Shown: positions 25,606 through 35,656 of the stretch, in pieces
How the letters are laid out: each line of letters opens with the position of its first letter
Position numbering within the stretch: the stretch's first letter is position 1
Origin: JAGQPD01 sp020426865
GTDB lineage: Bacteria > Planctomycetota > Planctomycetia > Pirellulales > Pirellulaceae
Reading direction: 5' to 3'
DNA: 64,000 bases
Assembly: GCA_041399065.1 (NCBI GenBank)
Contig: JAWKTN010000004.1
Coordinates: 744,001 to 808,000, forward strand
Program-made: the position numbers and the translations under genes
The notes under the pieces: generated by a model
Told to the model about the DNA's origin: nothing
Databases searched by the model: none
Seen by the model: the letters and a program-made list of their open reading frames with translations, nothing else

Positions 25606-28600
25606 TTATCGCTTCGGCGGTGCTGCCTCGCGGACCGTGGCACCTTGGTCTTCGCTCATCAGTAAGATTGCAAAGCGATCGACACTATCGAGATTGCCCG
25701 TGCTAAGCGATGAATAGTCGAACCGGCCACGAACGTCGGTGTAGCCATCCTTGTAAAATCGAATCAGTCCGTCCTTGGTACGGACGTACGTCTTTACGTA
25801 GACCTTGGCAAGGGGCCGATTCTGTTTGGCATCGGTAACTTGCAGTTGGCCATAATTCTCTACCAGGTTGACTCGCATCGAATTGGCATAGTGAGCCTGG
25901 TTTTTGGCGATGCCCGAACCGCTAATCTCCACCATTACGTTTTGGTTGCGCAGCTGTTCCGGCAAGGCCCACTCATGCGTCGATTGCCCTGCCGGCAGCG
26001 CGATTGCTTGACTGCTGTTGGGTTGGATATGCGAAAACTGACCCGCCTCGCCCTGCACAAACGGATTGCGGCTGAAGAGCAGCTCCAGATCGACCAAGTA
26101 GTAGTTCACCGTAACCTGCCGGATGTTCTGGTACTGTAACCGGACCGTCTCGGTCTCCACTTGGAAATCGAAATTGGGCTGTTTCGAGGCCAATTCGGTT
26201 TGTGTTTGCGTTCGGTCGTTGGGATCCACCGTACGCGTCGCGCCACTACGAAGTTCTTCTACGATGTTGGCAACGTTGGCAAACGCATGTCGCCATCGGT
26301 CGACGGGGAAATCGGCGTATTCCGCGGCAATCGCCGCCGCCCGTTGAGGATCTACGTTAAAGCAATCGAAATAGGCAGCAAAGTAGTCGTGCTGTAAACG
26401 CGTCGCCAGGTGTTCCGGTTCCACAGTGGCAAAATGTTGAGCGGCCTCGGCAATGCGATCCTGCAGCAACAGATAGTACGTAATCGACATCTCATCGTGT
26501 CCATCCAACCGATTTCGATAGCACAAGATCTTCATCAAGCGATGGTATTGCTCATGAAATCGATCATTGACGATTTGTCGTGTGCGTCCCAATTGGTGTG
26601 CCCGCGCATTGACCAACGGCCGATAGTCCAGGTGTTGGTAGGCATGTCGCTCGACCGGATCAATTATCAACAACGGACTCTCCAAGTAGTCACCGCATTG
26701 GGCCACGAAACTTGCCTGATTTTTCAAGTACTCGCGGATCACATCCACCAGGTCGTGCTTGATGCCATAGGACCATAATGTGTGATGATACACGTGACGC
26801 TCGGTCAGTAGCTTCAATACCTGCTCGGCAAATTGCTTGTCACTCATGCGAAAAGCAATCATCTCCAAATCGGACCGATGTGGATTCTGTTCGCGAAGGA
26901 ACCGCAGAACGTCGTCATTGGTGCCGTTTTGCGAAACATATGCCCATGACTGACGATCGATCTGTGTCGGCTCACTGACAACGTGCAGTGTCGACGGGGC
27001 GGCAAAAGCGAGCAATGTTTCATCTCGCGAAACGTGGACGGGGAAATGGGCGAATTCGCCCGGCATCGGGAAGTAGAATTCGTATTCCAATGTCTGCGTG
27101 TGATACGGCTGTAACTCAGTATGGACGGTGTTCGTGTACCGCGCACCGGTTACCGGCATTGCTCCGAGCGGAACCTGCAGCAACACATCGACTTTTTGCA
27201 CCGTCGACGAAGTGTTGGTTACAACAACTTGGCAGCCATATACGGTGTGAACAACGAATTCGTCGGTGATAAACTTGTCGACTTGCTGGCCATCTTCGAT
27301 TCGGAACCGGTCGTCGCGGCGATAGAAGTGTTGGCTCGTCAGTACCGGCGACGGTTCATCCGTGGCCTGCACCTCGCGGACCTGCTCATCGAACACGATG
27401 ATCGGCGAGGCAGCGGTCAACTTCAGCTTGGGTCCGTCGAATTCCGTCTGGTGTTCGCCTCCCTTAACAGGCAAATCGAGCACTGCCAGGGCCAACATCA
27501 TTTCGGTAAAGCTGTTTGAGGCATGCACCCAATTCGTGGAATAGAAGGGCTGACCTGGAACGTGCATTGCGTAGTCATGCCAGAAATCGTTGACCGTAAC
27601 AAGTTCGGGCCCCTGTGCCTCAATCGGCAAGCGATAGTAATTGTTCTCCGCCCATTCCTTGGTACTGTCGAGCTGGCGATAAAATGCCTTGCCGGCCGCT
27701 TCGCGAGCGCCGAAGGCCAGTCCGTCATCAAAATAATCATCGGCGTCCGCTTCTTCCATGTCGGCAGCAACATCCGACAACGATTCGGATTCCATCATCT
27801 TCCGCGCCGCGCCCGAACGGCGCAGACGCAACGATCTGTCTTCAGCCGATTTGTCTCGCGACAACTCGTCTACGGCACCAGACTGCGGCGCGGCGGCAAC
27901 GCCACCCATGCCTCCCCCGCCAGCAAAACCTCGTCCGAGTGCTCGAGTACCACGAGCGGTCTCGGCACTGAGCTCGGACATCTTCTCCATGACGGCGCCC
28001 TCAAGTCCCTTGGCGGCGTCTAACGATTTGCCTTGAACCGCGACGTCGAATAGAAAATTCCATCGCGGCACGTCGCGCGGCAGTAGTTGCCAAAGATCGA
28101 CGACATGTTGTCGAGCTGCGTCGCGTTGGGCCGCCATCGCTTGCCCCAAGAGAATTCGTTCCACGACATTCAGCTGGCTGTACCTCCAAGGCTCCAAGTA
28201 TGCCGATAAATCTGTTTCGATTAGCCATTGGTCCATGAAGGTCTTGTCGTATTTGTTGACCAAATAGGGCCTGACGACCTGCCTGAAGAACTCTCGATCT
28301 TTATGGTAAAGGAAGAAGTTCAGTTCGTGGCAGGCGAATTCGGAATACTTTGCCGTCTTCTCCTCCGGTTTCAGCTCGTCCCAATTCAAAACAAATGCGA
28401 ATTGGTCCAGTTCCGGATCACCAGACAACGCTCGGTAGACGGCATAGACGCTGGACAACCGATCGTACGCCGCAAAACGGCTGTTGCTCACGTCCGACAA
28501 TTCGAACGTTTGCGCGGATGAAATGATGCGAATCTGCTTCTTGCGCGTATAGTGCTTGTTTGCGTCCAGGCCACTGGACAAACGCAAGTCAGCAAACGCA

Positions 28601-31600
28601 TGCTCGCGCTCCGGCAATGACACGCGTTGACTGGCAGTCGTGAGCGGATCAACGACGACAATCTGCAGTTGCTGATGACCGGTTAGTTGTTCACGTTCGA
28701 TCGAAACGACACCGTCTTCATCGGGAAGCAAATTCACGATCACCGGAGGAGCGTCGCCCAGAAAATCGAGATTGGCCGCACCACGTACTTCGGCAATCCG
28801 CGCATCGGCCATCTCAGACCGCTGCGGCGCGGCAGGCATGGCATTTGCCTGTGGGGCGAATTCACTGCCAGCCGCCGCCAACTGCTCACCCGTCTCCGTG
28901 CTTCGGACATCCCACGGATTCAACAACAAGCTCGGGCGCTCCAGCGTGTTGCCCGGGAACTTTACCGCTTGCTGACGGTCAAGAATGTATTGGTACTCGT
29001 CGCCGATATTGCGTCCTTCCTGATACAACGACAATGGCGGGATCAGTCGTCGCAAGACGGGCTCCACGTCGCGCACCCGGGAAAAATGAGCAAACGCGTT
29101 GTACTCCGGCTGAAAACGAGCGGCGAAAACGTGGACCCGAGCAAATTTCGAAGCGTGTGCCAACTCGATCCGCACCGCCGCGTCATTCACGTCCACACGC
29201 TTGATCTGCACCGGTTCCGTGTTTCGCTGTTCCAACTGTCGAGCATCACCCAACACGTAGCTCAGCTTCTGCTCGCCACTGGCAATGCGGACGATGTAGT
29301 CCTGGTTGGTTTCCTTTAATCGCAACGAATAATCGCCCGGCGGCAAGTCTCGCAATTGAAGATAGCCACCGGCGACTTCGATGTTGGGAAAGAAGTCGGA
29401 ACTAAAGGTCCCACCCCTCAGTGCCAACAGCGAAAACAAATTTCTAGCGGATTCGGTCGCGTTGCCGGTGTACGGTACCAACAGCGTTTCGCCAGCCTTC
29501 CCATGCACGGATTGGTATTGTGTATGGTCATCGGGTTCGATCTGCCAAGTGCGAGTTGTCCCTTCGGGCCCCGTGGCCTGCACGCTCGTGATCCCCGGCA
29601 GCGCGCCAAGTTCAATGCGTCCCACGTCATTTGTACGCAACGTGACACTCACCGGTTGCGTGAAATCGCGATGAGTCAACTGAACTTGCACCGCTCGCAA
29701 CGGACGATCCTCTCCCGTCTTCCCCAACACATCAATCACGTAACGGCCGCCGATCGCCGCGAAATGCAAGTCCTCGACCTTTGCCGAGCGATCGATATCG
29801 TTGAGCGTAAACCGGTCTTCACTCGACAGCGTCACATCTTGGGCCTGCGATTCGACTCGCACCTTGCCCGCCAAAACAAAACGAATTTCGGCCAACCGTG
29901 CGGGAACTTGGAACTGATACTCGCTTTCGCGGTCTTCCCACACGGGAAAGTTCTCAATCTGTTGCGTCGATTCCACTCCGTCCAGATCCGTGGCAATGGT
30001 CGTTAGCGTGACGTCCGTTAGTTTCTTCAGCGAAACGGGAATGCTGTTGACTGTCAATCCGGTGCGGATCAGGGCCGTGGCCTTTTGGTGCTTAATCAGT
30101 GCCTCCCGATCGACGTAGATTCCGGCCGTCAACGCATAGTTTTCCGCTTCGTGCTGGAAGAAGTCCAGTGTCGAACGCCCGCCGTGCGAAATCACGATCG
30201 CTTGCCGAGCGGGATTCGTCGAAAATGGAACGAGCACCTCCCCCTCTTCATCCGTTTCATACTCGTGCCCGTCGATCCAGAGTGTCGCCTTCTCCAGCGG
30301 CTGACGGGCCTCATCTAATATAGTGAACACATGTCCACTAATTGTATTTCGCACGAGAAATGCCAGGGCGCCTTTGCGGATCACGACGCGACTGCTTTTG
30401 CCATTGCCGATAAAGTCGACAACATAGACCCCTGGTTCGGTTAGGTTGGGAAACTCGAAATGGCGGCGAATGCGGCGGAATGGCGATTCGGTGTACTGGT
30501 AAGTCTGTTGCTCGTTGGGAATCAGGCCATCCAGATTGACATCGGTGTTGACTTCGCGCTGTTCTTGCCGATAGTAGTTTTGCGTGTTGATCTGGAAGAT
30601 CTTTACCAGCAGCGTCTTGACATTCTTTACGTCGACATCGAGGGCGACGGCATCGTTGACACCGATCGCACGGGAATTGGTGGGAGCGAAGTCGATATCG
30701 ATGCGATCGCGCAGTGCCTGATATTTTTCCGGTGGCAGCATGGCGTACCAACGTTCAGCGTCGCCGATGCCGTTGACGATCTTCGTCTCGGCGAACGACT
30801 CCTTTAAGAACGTGGCATCAAGGAACGGTTCGTAAGCGGTGTACGAGTCTTCGGTCGCGAAAAAGTGTGCGAGATAGGCCCGGACGAGCGATTCGTCGTT
30901 GACGATCGGTGACAGTCCGATATGTTGGCGAAAATCGGCAGACAGATCGGCGGCATAACGACGGCTTTCTGGAGCTTCAGCGAATTTGCGCGCGATATAC
31001 GGCACAAGGCGGGGCAAACGTACGTATTCCAAAAACCGCGACTTGTCGTAGATCCCTTGCGTCTGATCCCATTGCAAACGATGGTAGAGGACATTGGCTT
31101 TCAGCGAATTGTGCGCCGGTGCCAGGCGGCTGGCGAAAGCCAACAATCGTTCAAGGTACGCCTTGCGAACTTGGGGATCCCCGAGTTCATTTTCATCGTC
31201 GTTCGGACGAAGCTTCCGTGTGTAGGCCGCCACGTAGTTGTTGTCGTTCAGTAGCGATGGCTTCAGGCGAATCAGTTCGTCAAGCTGCTCAATCAGGAGC
31301 ATGCTGTGGACTGGTAGCGAGCCGAACCCGCCGCTCCCCTGGAAATCCAGATCGTCGACAATCAACCGCGGCAGATTGGGGTAATCTGGTCGTTCGAGTC
31401 GCTGCAACAGGTGCCGACGCTGGTTAGGGTTCAAGTGTTCCTGAACCAGCCATTCCAGCGCGCTGGATTGAAACCCTGACAGGTCCTGAAAACGGTGGAA
31501 CGCTTGCTGTGCGAGCGCCGAACGATCGATCGCCTGCGGGTCGAGCGACGTCGGCAGTTCGGGCTGAGCACCGGACACTTGACGCTGATGGTTGAATTGC

Positions 31601-31947
31601 AACCCAAGGTATTCTTGCAGGCGATCCAGCGATTGCCGGTGATGCTGCGGATACGTCAGCAGTGTCTGACGGTATTCGATCTCATGGACGCGGGGCGTGT
31701 AGTTGTGCTGCTTGATCCAGCGCTGTAATAGCTCGTCGACTTTTTCGTACTCGCCGCGATTCTGCCAATGTAAACAGTGATAGTAATAGTAGTCGTCGGT
31801 CCCGGGAATCAGTTTGGCCAGGGCCGCTTCGCGGTCCGATGCCAGCGCAAAATCCTCGACAAAGCCAATTTCACCAGCTCTAACACCGGCCGCCGCCATG
31901 AGTACCCCCAGCCCGATCGTGATTCCTAGTCGATAGCCCTGATGCAT
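25606..31947 (-). CDS. Very large secreted protein with macroglobulin-like beta domains
   Basis: The 2113-residue product begins with a Sec signal peptide (MHQGYRLGITIGLGVLMAAAG) preceded by AGGAG at the right distance, which decides the start at 31947. The N-terminal third is helical with repeat-like segments. The middle is rich in beta strands reminiscent of alpha-2-macroglobulin MG domains, such as GVYVVDFIGNGKSSRVVIRK and TISGHVFTILDEARQPLEKA. A Gly-rich loop (GRGFAGGGGMGGVAAAP) sits near residue 1360, and a helical tail of about 450 residues ends in VKTYVRTKDGLIRFYKDGYT. No GCGEQ thioester motif is present. It probably acts in the periplasm or at the surface; its function is not recognised. 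Confidence 0.72.
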   Translation of the reverse strand: MHQGYRLGITIGLGVLMAAAGVRAGEIGFVEDFALASDREAALAKLIPGTDDYYYYHCLHWQNRGEYEKVDELLQRWIKQHNYTPRVHEIEYRQTLLTYPQHHRQSLDRLQEYLGLQFNHQRQVSGAQPELPTSLDPQAIDRSALAQQAFHRFQDLSGFQSSALEWLVQEHLNPNQRRHLLQRLERPDYPNLPRLIVDDLDFQGSGGFGSLPVHSMLLIEQLDELIRLKPSLLNDNNYVAAYTRKLRPNDDENELGDPQVRKAYLERLLAFASRLAPAHNSLKANVLYHRLQWDQTQGIYDKSRFLEYVRLPRLVPYIARKFAEAPESRRYAADLSADFRQHIGLSPIVNDESLVRAYLAHFFATEDSYTAYEPFLDATFLKESFAETKIVNGIGDAERWYAMLPPEKYQALRDRIDIDFAPTNSRAIGVNDAVALDVDVKNVKTLLVKIFQINTQNYYRQEQREVNTDVNLDGLIPNEQQTYQYTESPFRRIRRHFEFPNLTEPGVYVVDFIGNGKSSRVVIRKGALAFLVRNTISGHVFTILDEARQPLEKATLWIDGHEYETDEEGEVLVPFSTNPARQAIVISHGGRSTLDFFQHEAENYALTAGIYVDREALIKHQKATALIRTGLTVNSIPVSLKKLTDVTLTTIATDLDGVESTQQIENFPVWEDRESEYQFQVPARLAEIRFVLAGKVRVESQAQDVTLSSEDRFTLNDIDRSAKVEDLHFAAIGGRYVIDVLGKTGEDRPLRAVQVQLTHRDFTQPVSVTLRTNDVGRIELGALPGITSVQATGPEGTTRTWQIEPDDHTQYQSVHGKAGETLLVPYTGNATESARNLFSLLALRGGTFSSDFFPNIEVAGGYLQLRDLPPGDYSLRLKETNQDYIVRIASGEQKLSYVLGDARQLEQRNTEPVQIKRVDVNDAAVRIELAHASKFARVHVFAARFQPEYNAFAHFSRVRDVEPVLRRLIPPLSLYQEGRNIGDEYQYILDRQQAVKFPGNTLERPSLLLNPWDVRSTETGEQLAAAGSEFAPQANAMPAAPQRSEMADARIAEVRGAANLDFLGDAPPVIVNLLPDEDGVVSIEREQLTGHQQLQIVVVDPLTTASQRVSLPEREHAFADLRLSSGLDANKHYTRKKQIRIISSAQTFELSDVSNSRFAAYDRLSSVYAVYRALSGDPELDQFAFVLNWDELKPEEKTAKYSEFACHELNFFLYHKDREFFRQVVRPYLVNKYDKTFMDQWLIETDLSAYLEPWRYSQLNVVERILLGQAMAAQRDAARQHVVDLWQLLPRDVPRWNFLFDVAVQGKSLDAAKGLEGAVMEKMSELSAETARGTRALGRGFAGGGGMGGVAAAPQSGAVDELSRDKSAEDRSLRLRRSGAARKMMESESLSDVAADMEEADADDYFDDGLAFGAREAAGKAFYRQLDSTKEWAENNYYRLPIEAQGPELVTVNDFWHDYAMHVPGQPFYSTNWVHASNSFTEMMLALAVLDLPVKGGEHQTEFDGPKLKLTAASPIIVFDEQVREVQATDEPSPVLTSQHFYRRDDRFRIEDGQQVDKFITDEFVVHTVYGCQVVVTNTSSTVQKVDVLLQVPLGAMPVTGARYTNTVHTELQPYHTQTLEYEFYFPMPGEFAHFPVHVSRDETLLAFAAPSTLHVVSEPTQIDRQSWAYVSQNGTNDDVLRFLREQNPHRSDLEMIAFRMSDKQFAEQVLKLLTERHVYHHTLWSYGIKHDLVDVIREYLKNQASFVAQCGDYLESPLLIIDPVERHAYQHLDYRPLVNARAHQLGRTRQIVNDRFHEQYHRLMKILCYRNRLDGHDEMSITYYLLLQDRIAEAAQHFATVEPEHLATRLQHDYFAAYFDCFNVDPQRAAAIAAEYADFPVDRWRHAFANVANIVEELRSGATRTVDPNDRTQTQTELASKQPNFDFQVETETVRLQYQNIRQVTVNYYLVDLELLFSRNPFVQGEAGQFSHIQPNSSQAIALPAGQSTHEWALPEQLRNQNVMVEISGSGIAKNQAHYANSMRVNLVENYGQLQVTDAKQNRPLAKVYVKTYVRTKDGLIRFYKDGYTDVRGRFDYSSLSTGNLDSVDRFAILLMSEDQGATVREAAPPKR

Positions 31948-32141
31948 TGCAGTGCTCCTGTCAGACTTACGGATTATGCGTATTTTTTCAAGAACTGGCC
32001 CAGTGACGGCCATCAATTATACGTCGCCGCGGACGGCAAACTCGCTCGGTCGAAAATTACGTCCCGCAAGATTTGGACGTCGATTCGGCCGAGTTAGTTC
32101 CGTTGGAGTCAAAAACGGTGATCTACGGGGCCCCTGGTACG

Positions 32142-32170
32142 AAGTTGCGCAGCACAAAGTTGCGCAGCAC
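32142..32170. repeat. 14-bp direct repeat, two units
   Basis: AAGTTGCGCAGCAC occurs at 32142-32155 and again at 32157-32170, one base apart. It lies in the 417-bp gap between the cyclophilin gene and the giant secreted gene (31948-32364), in which no gene is visible. A second short repeat, GCCAAATCCTG, occurs twice near 32270-32295. Confidence 0.6.
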
Positions 32171-32364
32171 CATGGGTGCAATTGCTCGCGCATCACCGCA
32201 ACTCCTGACAAGGAGGATGAGAATGTGCGGCGCAGCGGGGAACTCGCTCGTCGCACTGAACAGGTCCCCTGCCAAATCCTGGTGGCCAAATCCTGTAAGC
32301 CAATCAGTTGAAATTATGGCTTGACAATAATCGGCTACGGATAGAGCCGGGCATCCGAGGCCGA

Positions 32365-32982
32365 CTATTCCACTTCTAATTCGCCACATTCGGCGATCGT
32401 AATGCGAGCCTTGGTGCGACCCGACTGGGTACCCAACGATTCGATCTTTCGAACAAGGTCCATGCCTTCCAGGACGCGGCCGAAGACGACGTGTTTTCCG
32501 TCGAGCCAATCGGTCTTGATGGTCGTGATGAAGAACTGCGAGCCATTCGTATTGGGGCCGGCGTTAGCCATACTGAGGACGCCGGGGGCGTCGTGGGTGA
32601 ATTTGAAGTTCTCGTCGGCGAACTTTTCGCCATAGATACTCTCGCCGCCGGTACCGTTGCCGCGAGTGAAATCGCCGCCCTGCAACATAAATTGCGGAAT
32701 GACGCGATGAAAGCCGCTCCCCTTGTAGTGCAATGCTTTGCCCGACTTCCCCTGGCCTTTTTCACCGGTACAGAGAGCGCGGAAGTTCTCCACGGTTTTG
32801 GGAACGTCATCGCCAAACAGTCCGATCACGATACGTCCGGCGGGTTCACCGTTCAGTGCAATATCGAAATAGACGCGATGCGTCACACGGCCTTCAGACG
32901 CTGGCGCGGCATAAGACAGCGATGCGCCATTCAAGACAGCCCCTACCGCCACAGCTACAATGAGCCCAGCAAAACGCAACAT
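32365..32982 (-). CDS. Secreted cyclophilin-type peptidyl-prolyl isomerase
   Basis: The 205-residue protein has a signal peptide (FAGLIVAVAVGAVLNGASLSYA) and a full cyclophilin domain. The domain includes GRIVIGLFGDDVPKTVENF, the catalytic segment GSGFHRVIPQFMLQGGDFT with the active Arg, GVLSMANAGPNTNGSQFFIT, and DGKHVVFGRVLEGMDLV. It should catalyse prolyl cis-trans isomerisation in the periplasm. Its length is normal for the family. The 256-bp space to the divergent sulfatase gene contains no gene and should hold promoters for both. Confidence 0.95.
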   Translation of the reverse strand: MLRFAGLIVAVAVGAVLNGASLSYAAPASEGRVTHRVYFDIALNGEPAGRIVIGLFGDDVPKTVENFRALCTGEKGQGKSGKALHYKGSGFHRVIPQFMLQGGDFTRGNGTGGESIYGEKFADENFKFTHDAPGVLSMANAGPNTNGSQFFITTIKTDWLDGKHVVFGRVLEGMDLVRKIESLGTQSGRTKARITIAECGELEVE

Positions 32983-33238
32983 ACCATTGACTCCGTTTTG
33001 ATACTCTTTGCCTTGTTAATCGAAACACTCCTCAACCTAGAACGATCCCACATTCCGTGAACCGACGCAATAGGAGGCTAGCACTTGCCGTTTTTGCCCG
33101 GAAACAACCGGGCGAAAAAAGTGTTTTTTGATTGACGGCCGAGGACGAATGGTTGATGATTCTGAAGGCTCTCTGCCGGAGCCGGCGGCCATTGGCACGC
33201 CCTGAGATTTCACGAATTTTAAGAGTAAGGGACACGGC

Positions 33239-34666
33239 ATGCCTCATAACCTTGCAGCGTTGTTTTTGGTGGCACTGTCGTTCATGGCATGGCAGCCCGA
33301 TCGGTGGTCGACGGTGTTGGGAGGAGAGCGTCCCAACATCTTGTTCATTGCCGTGGATGACTTGAACCACTGGGTGGGTCATCTGGGCCGCAATCCTCAA
33401 ACAAAGACGCCGCAGATCGACCGACTGGCAGCTCAGGGCGTCTCCTTTTCACATGCCAATTGTGCGGCACCTGCCTGCAATCCTTCGCGCGCGGCGTTGA
33501 TGTCTGGTTTGCGTCCCAGTTCGACGGGAGTTTACGACAACGGGCAGGAGTGGCAGGGGGTGATCCCGAAGGAAGTCACGCTGACGACTCAGTTTCTTCT
33601 CGCCGGCTACGATGTCTACGGCGCGGGAAAGATCTACCACAGCAGTGCCCATCGCGAGGACGAGTGGACGAACTATTTTGCAGTGAAAAGTCGGGCGAAC
33701 GTACCGCTGGTCCGGGACCCATCCGCCAAGGGAAACGGCGTTGGCGGAATTCGCTTCGCCCCGCTGGCCAGCGCCGACGACGCGTTGCCAGATTACCAGA
33801 TCGTGGACTACGGCATTTCCCAATTGCAGGCGAAACATGACAAGCCATTCTTTCTGGCCGTTGGTCTTCATAAACCGCATATGCCCTGGAACGTGCCACG
33901 AAAGTACTACGATATGTTCCCGCTCGATTCGATCGATTTGCCTCCCCATCGGGAACACGACCTGGACGACGTCCCGGCGGCGGGGATCAAGATGGCCAAA
34001 CCAGACGGTGACCATGCAACAATGTTGGCGTCCGGACGCTGGGCCGAAGCCGTGCGGGCTTATCTGGCGACCATCGCCTATTGCGATCATCAAATCGGCC
34101 GACTGCTCGATGCCCTCGACGATTCCGCTTACAAGAATAACACGATCGTCGTCTTTTGGAGCGATCACGGTTGGCACCTTGGCGAGAAAGAGCATTGGCG
34201 CAAGTTTGCGTTGTGGGAGGAGGCCTGTCGCTGCGTCTATATCTGGAAGGTCCCAGGGGTCACACCCGCCGATCAAATCTGTGACCGCCCGGTCGACTTG
34301 ATGTCGATCTATCCTACGTTGTGCGAACTGGCGGGGATCATGGTCCCGGCACACGTCGAAGGTGTCAGCATCACGTCACTACTTGCCGAGCCCAAGCAGC
34401 CGTGGCCGCATGCCGCACTAACGACGTTCCACCGAGACAATCATAGTGTCCGGGACGAACGGTATCGCTTCATTCGCTATGCCGACGGCGGCGAGGAATT
34501 GTATGATCATCAACAAGACCCCAACGAATGGACGAATCTTGCCTCCGATCCAGAACTAGCCGATGTCAAATCGCGATTGGCAGCTTTTTTTCCGGCCGTC
34601 AATGTCGCCGAACTGCCTCGCGGACAAGCCAACCGCGAAACTCAGCCCGAAGAATTGCAGGATTGA
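33239..34666 (+). CDS. Iduronate-2-sulfatase-like sulfatase
   Basis: The 475-residue protein starts with a signal sequence (LAALFLVALSFMAW). It has the type I sulfatase fold: RPNILFIAVDDLNHW with metal-binding Asp pair, then the formylglycine site C80-N-P-S-R84 followed by AALMSGLRPSSTGVY. The C-terminal half has VVFWSDHGWHLGEKEHWRKF with Asp-His metal ligands. The closest recognisable subgroup is iduronate-2-sulfatase. It should remove sulfate esters from sulfated polysaccharides after activation by a formylglycine-generating enzyme, which is not in this window. The stop codon lies inside the first unit of a 13-bp tandem repeat. Confidence 0.93.
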   Translation: MPHNLAALFLVALSFMAWQPDRWSTVLGGERPNILFIAVDDLNHWVGHLGRNPQTKTPQIDRLAAQGVSFSHANCAAPACNPSRAALMSGLRPSSTGVYDNGQEWQGVIPKEVTLTTQFLLAGYDVYGAGKIYHSSAHREDEWTNYFAVKSRANVPLVRDPSAKGNGVGGIRFAPLASADDALPDYQIVDYGISQLQAKHDKPFFLAVGLHKPHMPWNVPRKYYDMFPLDSIDLPPHREHDLDDVPAAGIKMAKPDGDHATMLASGRWAEAVRAYLATIAYCDHQIGRLLDALDDSAYKNNTIVVFWSDHGWHLGEKEHWRKFALWEEACRCVYIWKVPGVTPADQICDRPVDLMSIYPTLCELAGIMVPAHVEGVSITSLLAEPKQPWPHAALTTFHRDNHSVRDERYRFIRYADGGEELYDHQQDPNEWTNLASDPELADVKSRLAAFFPAVNVAELPRGQANRETQPEELQD

Positions 34667-34715
34667 ATTGCAGGATTGAATTGGTGGATTGAATTGGTGG
34701 TTGACTTGCAGGATT
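34652..34715. repeat. 13-bp tandem repeat, five units
   Basis: Units GAATTGCAGGATT, GAATTGCAGGATT, GAATTGGTGGATT, GAATTGGTGGTT (12 bp) and GACTTGCAGGATT follow directly. The first unit encodes the last residues and stop of the sulfatase; the others are non-coding. Confidence 0.85.
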
Positions 34716-34787
34716 GACTGGCGATTCGCCTTCGGCCAAAGTGTTATTATTCCTCGAGAAGGTCCACGAACGTAATTCCCACAGGAA

Positions 34788-35576
34788 ATGGTTGCCATGC
34801 AACAGTATTCACGCGAACCACGGCGGTGGATGATACGCAACATCATCGTCTTCACGATCATCTTCCTCGTCATTGTTGGCGTTGGAATCAACATCACAAC
34901 GCCAGCAGCCGCAGCCGAACTTCCGCGTCCGGGGAGCGTCCTGATTGACCGGGACAAACAGGAACTCATCCTATCGGGCAAAGTGCAATTCCCCGAGGGG
35001 ATGCCGTGCATCAATGAATACGGCGAGCGAGTTCAGGCGTTTGCCGGCTGTGCAACCGCCGCGGGTGGCGAAGCAAAGATGGCGCCGTATTTCGTGTTTC
35101 TCATCGACGTCGATACCGAGACGGTTGCCGACGGTTTGACGAAGCTCGGATGCCATTACGACGTGCACTACAGCATTCAGGACGGGCGGAAGCGTAGCGG
35201 CTTGAAGGAAACAACAACCCACTTGGATTATTTACAGGGCGATCCCGTAGTGTTGTCGGTGTTTTGGCAAGGCGAATCCGGGAAGTGGGTCGAACGACCG
35301 TACGAATACTTTGTAACGGAGAAGGTCAAGGGGGGCGACCGTGAAATCGAAAAACCGTGGACGCCGCACTTTGTATTCCATGGTAGTGGCGCGATCCACA
35401 AGTCGGGAACTGGTTGCATCGCGTGTCCCTGCGATTGTCCCGGGGGGATCATCGCTGACAATCGGAATCCGATCTACGATCCGAAGCCGCTCGTGCGATT
35501 TGACATGTCGAAAGCGCCACCTGTGGGAACTCAGATCTATGTCCGAATCCGCCCGATTACGACTCGAACGGAATGA
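34788..35576 (+). CDS. Membrane-anchored Cys-rich protein, possibly YdjY-like
   Basis: The 262-residue protein has an N-terminal membrane segment (IIVFTIIFLVIVGVGINIT) and an extracytoplasmic domain beginning PRPGSVLIDRDKQELILSGK, which resembles the opening of YdjY-domain proteins. Cys residues are frequent, and the cluster CIACPCDCPGG near residue 212 could bind a metal or form disulfides. The segment GDPVVLSVFWQGESGKWVER suggests a beta sandwich. No catalytic motif was recognised. It follows the sulfatase after a tandem-repeat gap of 121 bp. Confidence 0.6.
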   Translation: MVAMQQYSREPRRWMIRNIIVFTIIFLVIVGVGINITTPAAAAELPRPGSVLIDRDKQELILSGKVQFPEGMPCINEYGERVQAFAGCATAAGGEAKMAPYFVFLIDVDTETVADGLTKLGCHYDVHYSIQDGRKRSGLKETTTHLDYLQGDPVVLSVFWQGESGKWVERPYEYFVTEKVKGGDREIEKPWTPHFVFHGSGAIHKSGTGCIACPCDCPGGIIADNRNPIYDPKPLVRFDMSKAPPVGTQIYVRIRPITTRTE

Positions 35577-35656
35577 CAAACAATGATCTCAGGCCCAAGT
35601 GAAATTGCCGTTTCCTAGTTCATTGAGCGAGTCGAGCGTTACAGAACGTCACACGT

